Translations under genes and position numbers: made by a program | DNA from: Emticicia oligotrophica DSM 17448 | GTDB taxonomy: Bacteria; Bacteroidota; Bacteroidia; Cytophagales; Spirosomataceae | Assembly (NCBI RefSeq): GCF_000263195.1 | Contig: NC_018748.1 | Location: 4,030,001 to 4,094,000 of the forward strand | Length of the DNA: 64,000 nt | Reading direction: 5' to 3' | Part shown: positions 26,421 through 35,323 of the stretch, piece after piece | Layout: the number at the start of each line of letters is the position of its first letter | Numbering within the stretch: position 1 is the first letter of the stretch | The notes under the pieces: model-generated | What the model was told of the DNA's origin: nothing | What the model saw: only the letters and a program-made list of their open reading frames with translations | Database searches by the model: none

Positions 26421-27186
26421 TGTATTGTAAAATTCTGTTCAAACCTATTAAGGTCAAATTTGAGATATGCTCAATCGAAAATTGGGGTTCTGAGTTTTTG
26501 TTTTTTATGTCAATTCCAAAATCAAGTGCAAAGGTCGGCTTTTTTATTTGACTTTCAAAGAAACTTGCATCACCACCACATAATATCACTTTTCTAATCC
26601 CTTTTTCTGAGTACTTTTCAATCATTCCGTTCACCTCAGCAATGATTCCATTGATGACACCACTTTCGATACAAGCTTTGGTGTTTTTACCAACTAATTC
26701 AGGAATTTCTCTTGCTTCAACGAAGGGTAGTCTTTTTGTAAACGTATGAAGTGCCTTAAATCGTATTCGCATCCCCGGAGAAATTATGCCACCTTCAAAT
26801 GCTCCTAATGCCGATACATAATCATATTTGATGGCCGTACCCATATCAATTATTAGCACATCTTGTTTTGGAAAAAGAAAATTAGCTCCAACGGCTGCTG
26901 CTAATCTATCTGAACCCAATGTTTGAGGTGTATCATAATGTTTAGCAATCGGTATTGGCGTTTCAGTAGTCAAATAAAGTTTATTCACTGAAACTTTATC
27001 AAAGATAAGTTCTAATTCTTGCTGAGATTTAGTAACAGATGAAATGAGTACATTTTTAACATTATTTAATAAAATAAGTGCTTCAATCTCCTCTAAAGTC
27101 AACCCTCTTTTTATTTCGATTAGATTATTATCTTTAAAAAATCCTGCCTTAGCGGTTGTATTACCGATGTCAACGACTGCATTCAT
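26404..27186 (-). CDS. coaX: type III pantothenate kinase
   Basis: CoaX phosphorylates pantothenate, the first step of CoA synthesis, in bacteria that lack or supplement CoaA. The protein has the ASKHA phosphate motif DIGNTTAKAGFF near residues 6-17, GSDRLAAAVGANF, IIDMGTAIKYDYV and GGIISPGMRIRFKAL. I start at the ATG at 27186 (260 residues); the longer frame would need a TTG abutting the TcdA stop. It overlaps the barrel gene by 17 bp and follows tcdA by 30 bp, consistent with one transcription unit. Confidence 0.94.
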   Translation of the reverse strand: MNAVVDIGNTTAKAGFFKDNNLIEIKRGLTLEEIEALILLNNVKNVLISSVTKSQQELELIFDKVSVNKLYLTTETPIPIAKHYDTPQTLGSDRLAAAVGANFLFPKQDVLIIDMGTAIKYDYVSALGAFEGGIISPGMRIRFKALHTFTKRLPFVEAREIPELVGKNTKACIESGVINGIIAEVNGMIEKYSEKGIRKVILCGGDASFFESQIKKPTFALDFGIDIKNKNSEPQFSIEHISNLTLIGLNRILQYNVEKN

Positions 27187-27216
27187 TTTATTTTGGTTTG
27201 CATCGAATAAATTCAA

Positions 27217-28002
27217 TTATTCCTTTGTTTTACTCCTTAAAGCTGTTTTTCTACGAATATTTGAAGGACGTTTGGTCATTTCCACTGGGTATCCTAATAA
27301 ATCTCTTATTACAACCGAGGCACAAACACCACCAAAAGCCGCTGGTAAATAAGAAATCGTTCCATAGGCAGAGCGTTTGAAATTAGAGCCATCTGTTAAA
27401 ATTAGCGATTCTTTCATCACGGGTTCAATCGAAAAAACAGCTTTGATTCCTTTTTCGATACCCATTTTTTTGCCGCGTTTTCTAACATAATGAGCAAATA
27501 AACATTCATAAGTGTCAAACAAATCGGTGACTCTTAACTTTGTAGGGTCTAATTTCCCTCCGGCACCCATCGAACTTACAATTCTTTGTCCACTTGCATA
27601 AGCGGTAGAAAGTAGGGTAAGTTTCGGTGTAACACTATCAATACAATCCATGACATAAGAATATTTTGTTTCAAGGATTTCTTTACATTTATCAGGCGTT
27701 AGAAATTCTTTTACAACATGTAATTTTAATTCAGGATTGATAGCCAACAAGCGTTCGGCCATAATTTCTGCTTTTGATTCGCCATGATTGGTTGCCAAAG
27801 CAGGTAACTGACGATTGCGGTTAGTTGGGTCAACAACATCACCATCAACGATAGTCATCTCACCCACACCTGAGCGACAAATAAATTCTGCGGCAAATGA
27901 ACCCACTCCTCCTAATCCTACAACTAATACATGGGCATTTTGAAGTTGGTCGATTCCTTCTTTACCAACTAATAATTCTGAACGTGATAGCCAAGCGGGC
28001 AT
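27217..28002 (-). CDS. tcdA: tRNA threonylcarbamoyladenosine dehydratase
   Basis: TcdA (CsdL) converts t6A37 in tRNA to its cyclic form using ATP. The 261-residue ThiF/E1-like protein has the nucleotide-binding VVGLGGVGSFAAE (about 27-40), VDGDVVDPTNRNRQLPA (53-69), SSMGAGGKLDPTK (about 142-154) and the C-terminal SYLPAAFGGVCASVVIRDLLG characteristic of the TcdA branch. A short charged C-terminal tail follows. It sits just upstream of coaX and downstream of a TatD-like gene on the same strand. The assignment is firm since ThiF/MoeB relatives lack this C-terminal pattern. Confidence 0.94.
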   Translation of the reverse strand: MPAWLSRSELLVGKEGIDQLQNAHVLVVGLGGVGSFAAEFICRSGVGEMTIVDGDVVDPTNRNRQLPALATNHGESKAEIMAERLLAINPELKLHVVKEFLTPDKCKEILETKYSYVMDCIDSVTPKLTLLSTAYASGQRIVSSMGAGGKLDPTKLRVTDLFDTYECLFAHYVRKRGKKMGIEKGIKAVFSIEPVMKESLILTDGSNFKRSAYGTISYLPAAFGGVCASVVIRDLLGYPVEMTKRPSNIRRKTALRSKTKE

Positions 28003-28044
28003 TTAATTTTAAGTTTTGGTTATTTTTCAAACAGTGGTGCGTTA

Positions 28045-28719
28045 TTATTGGCATATTTCCGAATAATTTGCAAAAATAGCATCTTCGAGCTTATCTAATG
28101 GCATTTTTAGAATAAAAGATGCCTTTTCATAGATTTCTTGAATAGAAACATCTTTATCATCAGTTTCTAAAAATAATTTTTCAATAGGAATATTGGGCAA
28201 TAAGTGAGCAGCATTCGAATTATCATTTAGAATAGCTGAACCCAAAGAAAGGTAAAATCCTCTTTCAAGAACTGCTTGAGCGATATGGAAATTATTGTTG
28301 AAACCATGAATAATCATAGGTACTTTGGGCCTAACAATTTTTTTAATTGAAACAAGCTCATTGAAACATTTTACACAATGAATAATAAGTGGCTTTTTTA
28401 CATCTTCTGCAACTCTAATCTGTTTGATAAATATTTCTTCCTGTAAGGGTAATGGACAACCTTTTAATCTATCCAATCCACACTCTCCAATTAGCTTAAT
28501 GTCTTTATAGTTAGCTAATTGTCGAAGTTTTTCAATTTGCGATTTATGATTGCTTTCATTGATATACCAAGGGTGAATTCCAGTGGATAACCAAGTATTA
28601 GGGGTTTCGTCACTCGGAAAAACCTCTAACTCTTCTTCAGAGGCAGGAATGATAAGGTTATAAATAATTTGCTCGTTGGCTTGTTTATCAGTTTGATGCG
28701 TATGTATATTTATGAGCAT
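28045..28719 (-). CDS. TatD family metal-dependent hydrolase
   Basis: A 224-residue TIM-barrel hydrolase of the TatD type (DNA 3'-exonuclease/hydrolase family). Metal-binding signatures are NIHTH (4-8), GECGLDR with Glu79, IIHCVKC with His114 and LETDDKD (about 187-193) that holds the last Asp. It is shorter than the usual 255-265 residues and lacks part of the usual loop after the HTH motif, which fits a compact sub-branch common in Bacteroidota. Downstream on the same strand is tcdA, 42 bp away. Confidence 0.87.
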   Translation of the reverse strand: MLINIHTHQTDKQANEQIIYNLIIPASEEELEVFPSDETPNTWLSTGIHPWYINESNHKSQIEKLRQLANYKDIKLIGECGLDRLKGCPLPLQEEIFIKQIRVAEDVKKPLIIHCVKCFNELVSIKKIVRPKVPMIIHGFNNNFHIAQAVLERGFYLSLGSAILNDNSNAAHLLPNIPIEKLFLETDDKDVSIQEIYEKASFILKMPLDKLEDAIFANYSEICQ

Positions 28720-28794
28720 AAAGCTAATTTTATTTGAGTTTAGAATTTGTCATTGAATAGAGAATTTATCATTCGAAAGACAAAACCGTAGCTA

Positions 28795-28802
28795 CAAATA
28801 TA
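28795..28802 (-). promoter_or_regulatory. candidate -7 promoter box for the tatD-tcdA-coaX run
   Basis: TATATTTG on the minus strand, a perfect TANNTTTG, 75 bases upstream of the TatD ATG. No clear -33 element. Confidence 0.35.
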
Positions 28803-28844
28803 ATTTATGGTTTTTAAGAATCTTCATAATAAACAGATTTTAGC

Positions 28845-29309
28845 ATGAATATAAAGTGTATTCCTTTTTATGAATTGAGTTTGGATGAATTGTATGAGAT
28901 AATGGTACTTCGCCAAGAAATATTTATTGTTGAACAAAACTGCCCGTTTGTTGATGCTGATGGGAAAGACCAATTAGCATGGCATTTAATGATTAGAGAT
29001 GAAAACAATAAATTAGCAGCTTACACCCGTCTTTTTGATAAAAATGTTTATTATGAAGGATATACTTCTATTGGCAGAGTTGTTACGTCGGCCCATGCAC
29101 GTGGTTCTGGAATTGGCAAGTTTCTCATGAAAAATTCGATTGAAAAAACTATTGAATTATTTGGTAATGAGGCAATTAAGATAGGAGCTCAAAGCTATTT
29201 AATAAAATTTTATCAATCTTTAGGCTTTGAGCTCACTGGAAACGATTACATTGAAGATGGAATTCCTCATACCTATATGATAAGGCCGGTAGAGAAGCGT
29301 CATCAATAA
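28845..29309 (+). CDS. GNAT acetyltransferase (ElaA-like)
   Basis: A 154-residue GNAT protein with the ElaA-like N-terminus FYELSLDELYEIMVLRQEIFIVEQNC, followed by the acetyl-CoA-binding region GRVVTSAHARGSGIGKFLM (about 77-95) that includes the R/Q-x-x-G-x-G/A pattern. ElaA homologues acetylate unknown small molecules or proteins. It is 154 residues long, typical for the family. It converges with the CotH gene with a 9-bp gap, and a perfect 11-bp palindrome covers both stop codons. It is divergent from tatD. Confidence 0.92.
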   Translation: MNIKCIPFYELSLDELYEIMVLRQEIFIVEQNCPFVDADGKDQLAWHLMIRDENNKLAAYTRLFDKNVYYEGYTSIGRVVTSAHARGSGIGKFLMKNSIEKTIELFGNEAIKIGAQSYLIKFYQSLGFELTGNDYIEDGIPHTYMIRPVEKRHQ

Positions 29310-29327
29310 ATTAAAGATTTATTGATG
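29301..29327. terminator. 11-bp palindrome over the stop codons of two convergent genes
   Basis: CATCAATAAAT and its exact complement flank a 5-base loop (TAAAG). The left arm includes the stop of the GNAT gene and the right arm the stop of the CotH gene. The stem is A/T-rich and lacks a GC core, so termination strength is uncertain. Confidence 0.55.
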
Positions 29328-30941
29328 TACCAATTTCTTGCTTATTCGTTTATTATTTGATTCGATTATTAAAATCTTTTCTCCGCTTACTATATCATTT
29401 TCAGGCAATTCAATATGAAATTCATTATCACCGATTTTTAAGAATTCGTTGCCTTCAAAAATGATATTCCCAAGCATATCTATTAGTTTGATAGATGCTT
29501 TTTCGGCGTATTGTGATTGAATATTAATATTTATCCGTTCTAAAAATGGATTAGGAAATGCTCTAATATTCATTTCAGTTAATGCAGGTTCACTGTCGGT
29601 AATAGCAAAATCAGTTTTGATATTATTATCAAGCCATTGGAGCCTTTGTGTCAAGAAATTTTGTAGTTCTATAACCTCTTGTTCCCAACTTCCAGCGTAT
29701 GGAGAAGGTTGAGGCCAAACATATGTACCTAAAATAGGCCATTTCTGGAAGTTTCTTTTGATGGGTTCCTGTAATGCAGAAGCCAAAGAATCAATTTGTT
29801 GTTTTAGGTAAGAATCACGTAAAGCACCGTATTTTCGATGAAAACCATATTCTTGTCCGAGTTCTTTGACAAAGGCAGAATCACCTAACATTCTTTCCCA
29901 CCAAAATGGTACTTGCCAAAAATCGGTTGGACATACGTAGTTGAATCTATATGAAAAACCGTAGGGAGAATCTCCTTCACAGTAATTAGCATTTCCGTAG
30001 GTAATATCGTAGTCCCACGGTGGACCAGCTTTTATTTTACCTCCTTTGCTATCTTTATCCTTGTAGAAAAAAGTACTTATTCGGTAGCCATCTACGTTTT
30101 TGGAAACTTCGTTCAATAAAAATAATTGAATAAATGAGCGTGTATCAATGTATTTTCTATATCCATCGGTTTTATCTCGATAGTTATCTGCTTGTAAGGC
30201 CGTTTCTGCTTTATCAACGTAGTTTCTTAAATAAGCTCTTTGTTCAGCAGTAATAGTTTTGGGGTATTCGTATAAAAAAGTAGTAAAATTATTCGGTGCA
30301 TTATAGTTAGGGAATTTAGATCGCCAACTTCCGAGTGTAGAACCAGTAGTTTTATCAGCTTTGAAAATATAACCGCCAGTAATATCATCGCCAGAAATAT
30401 CTGTTTCTTTTAATTTGGCAATATCTACACGCCCTTCCGAACGCTTTATTTTCTCCATGAATACATAAACGCCCATATAGACATTATTTATCACTACTTC
30501 TACATACTCTGTTCGTGAAGCATATAAACCCATTGCACGAGCAACCCGCATGGTGAGTACATTGTGCATGAAGCTTTTTTCGTTATATGAAGCGAATAAA
30601 ATCCAATCAGATTCTTTAGGCATTCCTAAAAATGGAAATTCGATAGATTCTGATTTATCATTCCAAAGCTCTATTCCTAATCCTTTTTTGGGAAATGTCT
30701 GTGATGAGGAACCCCGATATTCAATTCCTGCAAATCCATCATAATGAGGTTTGTCATTGACACTATTCGTTTTACCAAAACCATTGAAATAAATTTTGAA
30801 ATCAGTTTTTATTTTTGGTTCATCTGTTATCTGAAATCCATTGGTATTTATAACAATAATTGGTAAGGTTGAAGTTGTAAGAAATTGTGCTTTACTATTA
30901 AAAATTGCTAATGTAAAGCATAATAATAATAGTTTTTTCAT
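29319..30941 (-). CDS. CotH kinase family protein with T9SS sorting tail
   Basis: A 540-residue secreted protein: signal peptide (MKKLLLLCFTLAIFNSKAQ), then a CotH-type kinase domain (about 50-430). It contains GSSSQTFPKKGLGIEL (the CotH substrate/ATP motif), EKIKRSEGRVDIAKLK and GPPWDYDITYGNANYC with the metal-binding Asp pair. The last 85 residues (NIRAFPNPFLERINI, then LIDMLGNIIFEG, ending RISKKLVHQ) form a type A T9SS sorting domain. CotH kinases phosphorylate proteins, best known in spore coats and oocyte-related fungi. The substrate here is unknown. It lies 28 bp downstream of the NUC1 nuclease gene. Confidence 0.88.
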   Translation of the reverse strand: MKKLLLLCFTLAIFNSKAQFLTTSTLPIIVINTNGFQITDEPKIKTDFKIYFNGFGKTNSVNDKPHYDGFAGIEYRGSSSQTFPKKGLGIELWNDKSESIEFPFLGMPKESDWILFASYNEKSFMHNVLTMRVARAMGLYASRTEYVEVVINNVYMGVYVFMEKIKRSEGRVDIAKLKETDISGDDITGGYIFKADKTTGSTLGSWRSKFPNYNAPNNFTTFLYEYPKTITAEQRAYLRNYVDKAETALQADNYRDKTDGYRKYIDTRSFIQLFLLNEVSKNVDGYRISTFFYKDKDSKGGKIKAGPPWDYDITYGNANYCEGDSPYGFSYRFNYVCPTDFWQVPFWWERMLGDSAFVKELGQEYGFHRKYGALRDSYLKQQIDSLASALQEPIKRNFQKWPILGTYVWPQPSPYAGSWEQEVIELQNFLTQRLQWLDNNIKTDFAITDSEPALTEMNIRAFPNPFLERININIQSQYAEKASIKLIDMLGNIIFEGNEFLKIGDNEFHIELPENDIVSGEKILIIESNNKRISKKLVHQ

Positions 30942-30969
30942 AAGTTTAATGGGTATTTTTTGTGCTGGA

Positions 30970-32316
30970 TTAATACCTAAGTGTTTCTACTCTAAGTGTA
31001 GGGCCTATATCTTTTCTTGATTCTAAAGATTTTTGAATAGCACTAGGCACATTAGAGAGAAAATCGAAACCCGTAATAGATTCTAAATCGTCAATACTCA
31101 ATCTATATTCTCCCCATTTTGTGCCACCAACACTTTCTTTATTTGGAATATTTACTGCAATTACACGTGTTTGGGTATCTACTCTGGTGAGGTCATTACT
31201 GCCCACTGGTAATATTAAAATTACTTTCCAAAAAGATTCGGGTACGACGACTTTGCCATTTTCAAGTGTGCTGGTTTTGCCTCCATTGCTACCAGTTCCA
31301 CCTTTGCCATACACACCAGCAACGATGTAAAGTTCATTTCCTGCTGAAGCAATTTTTCGGCAATAGTCTTCTAAATCAGCCCATAAGCCTCTATTACTGC
31401 TTGGAGCTTGTGGAGCAATGTTGGTCATTAAAAAAGTTTCGTCATTATCTTCATAGCTGCCATCGCGGTCATCAGATGGACAAAGATGGCCTCTGTCGAA
31501 ACCTGAATTTGTATAATCTCCGGTTTGTACTCGGTACCAACTACTTGGAAGCTCATTATCGGCTCTAAAATTATTTGTTCGTTCGGTGTTTCCTTTCCAA
31601 GCGGTGCTTAAGTGCCAACTTACCCAATTGGCGGTGCCTTTACTTCGATTATATGATAGAGTATAGCCTTTTTTTATCATCAAATAGTTATTGTCATCTT
31701 TAGAATCAGCATTGCTCGGATTTCCCATCGCTAAATTATCATCGCGAGTAGGTGTGGTAGAATTTGTTTGTTTTTCTCCATTAGAGGTAATAACTAAATC
31801 ATCAATATTCAAGCGATTGGCACCACCAGAAATTTTACGAATTTCAATTCTAATTTTACCTGATTCATTGATGTTAAAAGCGGTTGTAGAAAGTTTATTC
31901 CCAGTAGTTTTTTGGGTACTTCCCAATTTATTCCAAGAACTGCCACTATTTTTTGATAAGTATAATTCCCATTCAGAATCACCATCTCCATTATAAGCAC
32001 CGTATGAAATATTAATATCTTTTACACCATAAATATCATAGTTCATTCGTACAAATCCAGTTTCTCTGATTCTAATGGCTTTCGATTCGTTTTTTGTGTC
32101 ATTAGCAGTAGTACCAATCAAAGCATCTTCAAAATACCATACGCCTCCTGATAATTCAACATTTCCTGCTGTATAGCTACTTTTTGAAGCATTTTCTAAT
32201 CCTTCGGGGAAACCATTGATATAGCTTGTTCCTTTTGGAGTAATGGTTGAGATACAGGAGCTAACAAAAATTGATAGAACTAATAAATAAGAAGAAAATT
32301 TAATTTTATGAGACAT
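30970..32316 (-). CDS. NUC1-type DNA/RNA non-specific endonuclease lipoprotein
   Basis: A 448-residue lipoprotein (lipobox VSSC, Cys21). The N-terminal half (about 30-180) is a beta-rich, jelly-roll-like module (IRETGFVRMNYDIYGVKDIN, WELYLSKNSGSSWNKLGS, GGANRLNIDDLVI). The C-terminal half is the NUC1 nuclease with DRGH (274-277; catalytic His277), MTNIAPQAPSSNRGLW and the Asn metal ligand. It likely degrades extracellular DNA or RNA for nutrients from the cell surface. The jelly-roll plausibly binds a ligand or anchors the enzyme. It precedes the CotH gene by 28 bp. Confidence 0.9.
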   Translation of the reverse strand: MSHKIKFSSYLLVLSIFVSSCISTITPKGTSYINGFPEGLENASKSSYTAGNVELSGGVWYFEDALIGTTANDTKNESKAIRIRETGFVRMNYDIYGVKDINISYGAYNGDGDSEWELYLSKNSGSSWNKLGSTQKTTGNKLSTTAFNINESGKIRIEIRKISGGANRLNIDDLVITSNGEKQTNSTTPTRDDNLAMGNPSNADSKDDNNYLMIKKGYTLSYNRSKGTANWVSWHLSTAWKGNTERTNNFRADNELPSSWYRVQTGDYTNSGFDRGHLCPSDDRDGSYEDNDETFLMTNIAPQAPSSNRGLWADLEDYCRKIASAGNELYIVAGVYGKGGTGSNGGKTSTLENGKVVVPESFWKVILILPVGSNDLTRVDTQTRVIAVNIPNKESVGGTKWGEYRLSIDDLESITGFDFLSNVPSAIQKSLESRKDIGPTLRVETLRY

Positions 32317-32410
32317 GTAGTTGAGAATTGTATTTAAGATTGTAAATGTACTAAATTTTATTAGCGAATAGAAAACGAAAAATAGCTCTTAATTAGTGAG
32401 TAAATAACAA

Positions 32411-32439
32411 AAACAGCGAGACCACTGGTCCCGCTGTTT
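32411..32439 (-). terminator. terminator after zinc-dependent metalloprotease gene
   Basis: An 8-bp core stem (AAACAGCG with CGCTGTTT) with a longer paired extension inside, followed by T-rich sequence on the minus strand. It is 25 bp past the stop of the metalloprotease gene. Confidence 0.8.
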
Positions 32440-32463
32440 ATTTTTCATAAAAACTGTGTTTGT

Positions 32464-35022
32464 TTATTTATTTGGATTCAATGCATTTTCAATTCTTTGT
32501 AAAACGTCTTGTAAATGATACTTACTCATCTTATCAGTAGTAAGTGGTAAAGCTAATTTAATGTCGCTTTTTAACATTTCCAAATGTGCTCTTGCAATTG
32601 AAGGCAAATCAGTTTTCTTGAGGTCAACCATTCTACTTTCAAAACCATAGGACGCACCTTGTGGAATATATGAAGTAGTTGTCATGCCAGGGTTAAGTAA
32701 TGAAGCAACCTTCTCAACAAATACTTTTTGTAAGTTACGACGATAAATGTCGATAGCTTTTTTAGATTTCAGTTCTGACCAGATGCTTGAGCGTAAATCA
32801 GTCATTAATTCATCTAAATTGTAATTAGCTGAGCTTGATGAGCCAGTTTCCATTAATCTTACAGCACGATCACCTGCCAATAAATTATTTAAAGTAGCTT
32901 CCTGAATTGATTTGATTGCCTCAACGCCTGTTTCAGGATTAATTTTATTTAAAATATTTCTGTCTAATAACCATGTTGGCGTTTCAAACACTTGTCTGTT
33001 TAAGAAAGAAACGGCATCTTTTTGAGTAGCTCTTGGAACAACCTCATATACCGAGCCTTCCATATCATAAGTTTTAGGCGTATCATAAATACCACCCACG
33101 TTTTTAGTTACGTGGCCGATATAGCGACGATACTGTCCGACTACGTTTGCATACAGTTCAGCCAATTCTTTATAAGTTTCACCATTTTCTTTGCTCCATT
33201 CTGGAAGATTCGGTAAAATTCTTTGTAAGTTTTTGATACCATAATCAGAAGCCTTCATGGCGTTATCACTTAAATCTTCAGTTTGATAACGAGGGTCAAA
33301 TGGACTAATTTCTGTGCCAAAACGCTTACGTGGGTCTTTGATAGCTTCTTTCGTTAGTTGGTTTAGGATAGATTTTTCTTCAGTAGCACTTTTGGCATCG
33401 GCAAAGAATTTATAAGCCCATTGAATAGCCCAAATATCATAGTCACCAATTCTTGGGAAGAAATCAGTTACACCATCTTCAGGTTGTGCTACGTAGTTAA
33501 AACGAGCATAGTCCATGATTGAAGAAGTATGACCATTTTTGGCTACCCAATCTTTATCACGTAGTTTTTCAACTGGAGTGGCAGAACTTGCACCCATATT
33601 GTGGCGTAAACCAATAGTGTGGCCTACTTCGTGTGAAGATACAAATCGAATTAATTGACCCATCAATTCATCATCAAATGTTTTCTTTCTTGAACGTGGG
33701 TCTGAAGCAGCCGTTTGAATTAAATACCAGTTACGCAATAAACGCATAACATTATGATACCAACCGATATGGCTTTCTAAAATTTCACCACTTCTTGGGT
33801 CATGTACGTTTGGCCCATAAGCATTTTGAATATCAGCAGCAAAATATCTAATTACCGAAAAACGAGCATCTTCTAAACTCAAGCTATCTTTTTCGCTCAA
33901 ATATTCACCACGAATAGCATTTTTCCAACCAGCTTTCTCAAAAGCTACTTGCCAATCATCTACACCAGCTTTTAAGTATTTTTGCCATTTTTTAGGGGTT
34001 GCGGGGTCAATGTAATAGATAATTGGTTTTTTAGGTTCAATTAATTCTCCACGTTTTTGGCGTTCAGCATCTTCTTGATTTTTTGGTTCAAGTCTCCATC
34101 TTACAGTAAAAACTTCTTTGTCTGATTGTTGAGATTCTTCACCAAAAGTAGAATATTGATTCGCAAAATATCCTACACGCGGGTCGAAATAACGCTTACG
34201 CATAGGTGTTTTTGGCAGAATTATCATCGAAGTATTAAACTCCATCGTAACTACACCGGCATCACGCGATGCTGGTAAATAATTACCAATTTGTGGAATT
34301 GGAGCCAACGAAACACTTGGTGGAACTACGCTGAAAGTCTTGGTAGTACGAATTTCAGTATTGATTGGATATGAACGAATATGTTGGATAAACGAACGGT
34401 CTGGTTGGATTGCCGCAATTTTTAATAATTGCTTATTAACTGGGTCAAGAGAAAAGACTTGGTTATCACCCTTGAAAAAGTCAGTTACTTCAATTACCGA
34501 TGAAGTATCTTTTCTCAATGCCTTAATATCAAATACACCAATAATTGGGTCTGCACTTGAATTAAGAACTGATTTGAAAATCGGTTTTGTGCTATCAGGG
34601 CTGGCAATAATTAATGAGATTGAACGCAAGAAAAGTTTGTTTTCTGGTCCTTTTTCCCATCTAACAACTTGACGATTAACTTCTTCGCCACCAAAAATGC
34701 CACCACCTGCTGCTGTTTTTGAGTAACGAGTAACGGTCATGATGTCGCGACCCATGAGGGTATCCGCAATTTCGAAGAAATATTTATCATCAACTTTATG
34801 TACCGTCATTAAGCCTTTGCTAGTCTTGGCTTTGTCGGTAATTACTTCTTTGTAAGACTTTGGCCCTGCCTTGGGCATTTCGGCAGGTTTCGCTGGTGCT
34901 GCAGGAGCCGGGGTTGAAGGTTTGGTCTCTTCTGATTTTTTTTCGTCTTTTTTCTGAGCATTAGCTCCTAAAGCAATACTCAAAGCTAAAGAACTTAAAA
35001 AAGTAAACTTTAATAATTTCAT
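32464..35022 (-). CDS. zinc-dependent metalloprotease (DUF5117/DUF5118 type)
   Basis: An 852-residue secreted protease. The start at 35022 gives a signal peptide (MKLLKFTFLSSLALSIALGANA), followed by a Pro/Lys/Glu linker and the DUF5118/5117 region (about 60-290). The catalytic motif is metzincin-like, HEVGHTIGLRH (464-474), preceded by ELMGQLIRFVSS and followed by SIMDYARFNYV (the Met-turn). Large proteins of this kind are common in Bacteroidota and act outside the cytoplasm on unknown proteins. It is transcribed alone, with a terminator after it and no gene for 301 bp upstream. Confidence 0.92.
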   Translation of the reverse strand: MKLLKFTFLSSLALSIALGANAQKKDEKKSEETKPSTPAPAAPAKPAEMPKAGPKSYKEVITDKAKTSKGLMTVHKVDDKYFFEIADTLMGRDIMTVTRYSKTAAGGGIFGGEEVNRQVVRWEKGPENKLFLRSISLIIASPDSTKPIFKSVLNSSADPIIGVFDIKALRKDTSSVIEVTDFFKGDNQVFSLDPVNKQLLKIAAIQPDRSFIQHIRSYPINTEIRTTKTFSVVPPSVSLAPIPQIGNYLPASRDAGVVTMEFNTSMIILPKTPMRKRYFDPRVGYFANQYSTFGEESQQSDKEVFTVRWRLEPKNQEDAERQKRGELIEPKKPIIYYIDPATPKKWQKYLKAGVDDWQVAFEKAGWKNAIRGEYLSEKDSLSLEDARFSVIRYFAADIQNAYGPNVHDPRSGEILESHIGWYHNVMRLLRNWYLIQTAASDPRSRKKTFDDELMGQLIRFVSSHEVGHTIGLRHNMGASSATPVEKLRDKDWVAKNGHTSSIMDYARFNYVAQPEDGVTDFFPRIGDYDIWAIQWAYKFFADAKSATEEKSILNQLTKEAIKDPRKRFGTEISPFDPRYQTEDLSDNAMKASDYGIKNLQRILPNLPEWSKENGETYKELAELYANVVGQYRRYIGHVTKNVGGIYDTPKTYDMEGSVYEVVPRATQKDAVSFLNRQVFETPTWLLDRNILNKINPETGVEAIKSIQEATLNNLLAGDRAVRLMETGSSSSANYNLDELMTDLRSSIWSELKSKKAIDIYRRNLQKVFVEKVASLLNPGMTTTSYIPQGASYGFESRMVDLKKTDLPSIARAHLEMLKSDIKLALPLTTDKMSKYHLQDVLQRIENALNPNK

Positions 35023-35323
35023 AGATTTGTTTTTGTAGTTGAAGAATATTATGCGTAAAACTAAGGAAAAATGAATCAATCAAGTATAAACTTATGATGA
35101 ACGGATAAGAGAAAAAGACAAATTGTCATTTTTTATCGAAGTTTACACCATTTTATAAACCAAAACCCGGAAATTTTGTTAGAATTAGATTTGAAAATAT
35201 TTTTATTTTTTTTCATGCTTGATGTAACCCTCGAATTAAGAAAGAAGAAATACAAAACTATTAAATATAAAAACCGCCGCCTTTTATATCATAAAGGCGG
35301 CGGTTTTTATTTAGGTAAACCAA
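35023..35323. other. 301-bp gene-free stretch upstream of the metalloprotease
   Basis: This stretch holds the marC terminator (35271-35306) and presumably the metalloprotease promoter. On the minus strand a TTTG lies ahead of TAAGTTTA but with a 24-base gap, so I do not call a promoter. I see no small gene, RNA or repeat in it. Confidence 0.5.
35271..35306 (-). terminator. terminator after marC-like gene
   Basis: A perfect 14-bp GC-rich stem (AAACCGCCGCCTTT with its complement) around an 8-base loop, followed by T-rich sequence. It is the strongest hairpin in the window and could act in either direction. Confidence 0.93.

Noticed and set aside
35023-35270. A TTTG and TAAGTTTA promoter for the metalloprotease
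   Set aside because: The spacing is 24 bases and the second box is imperfect, so I would not defend it.
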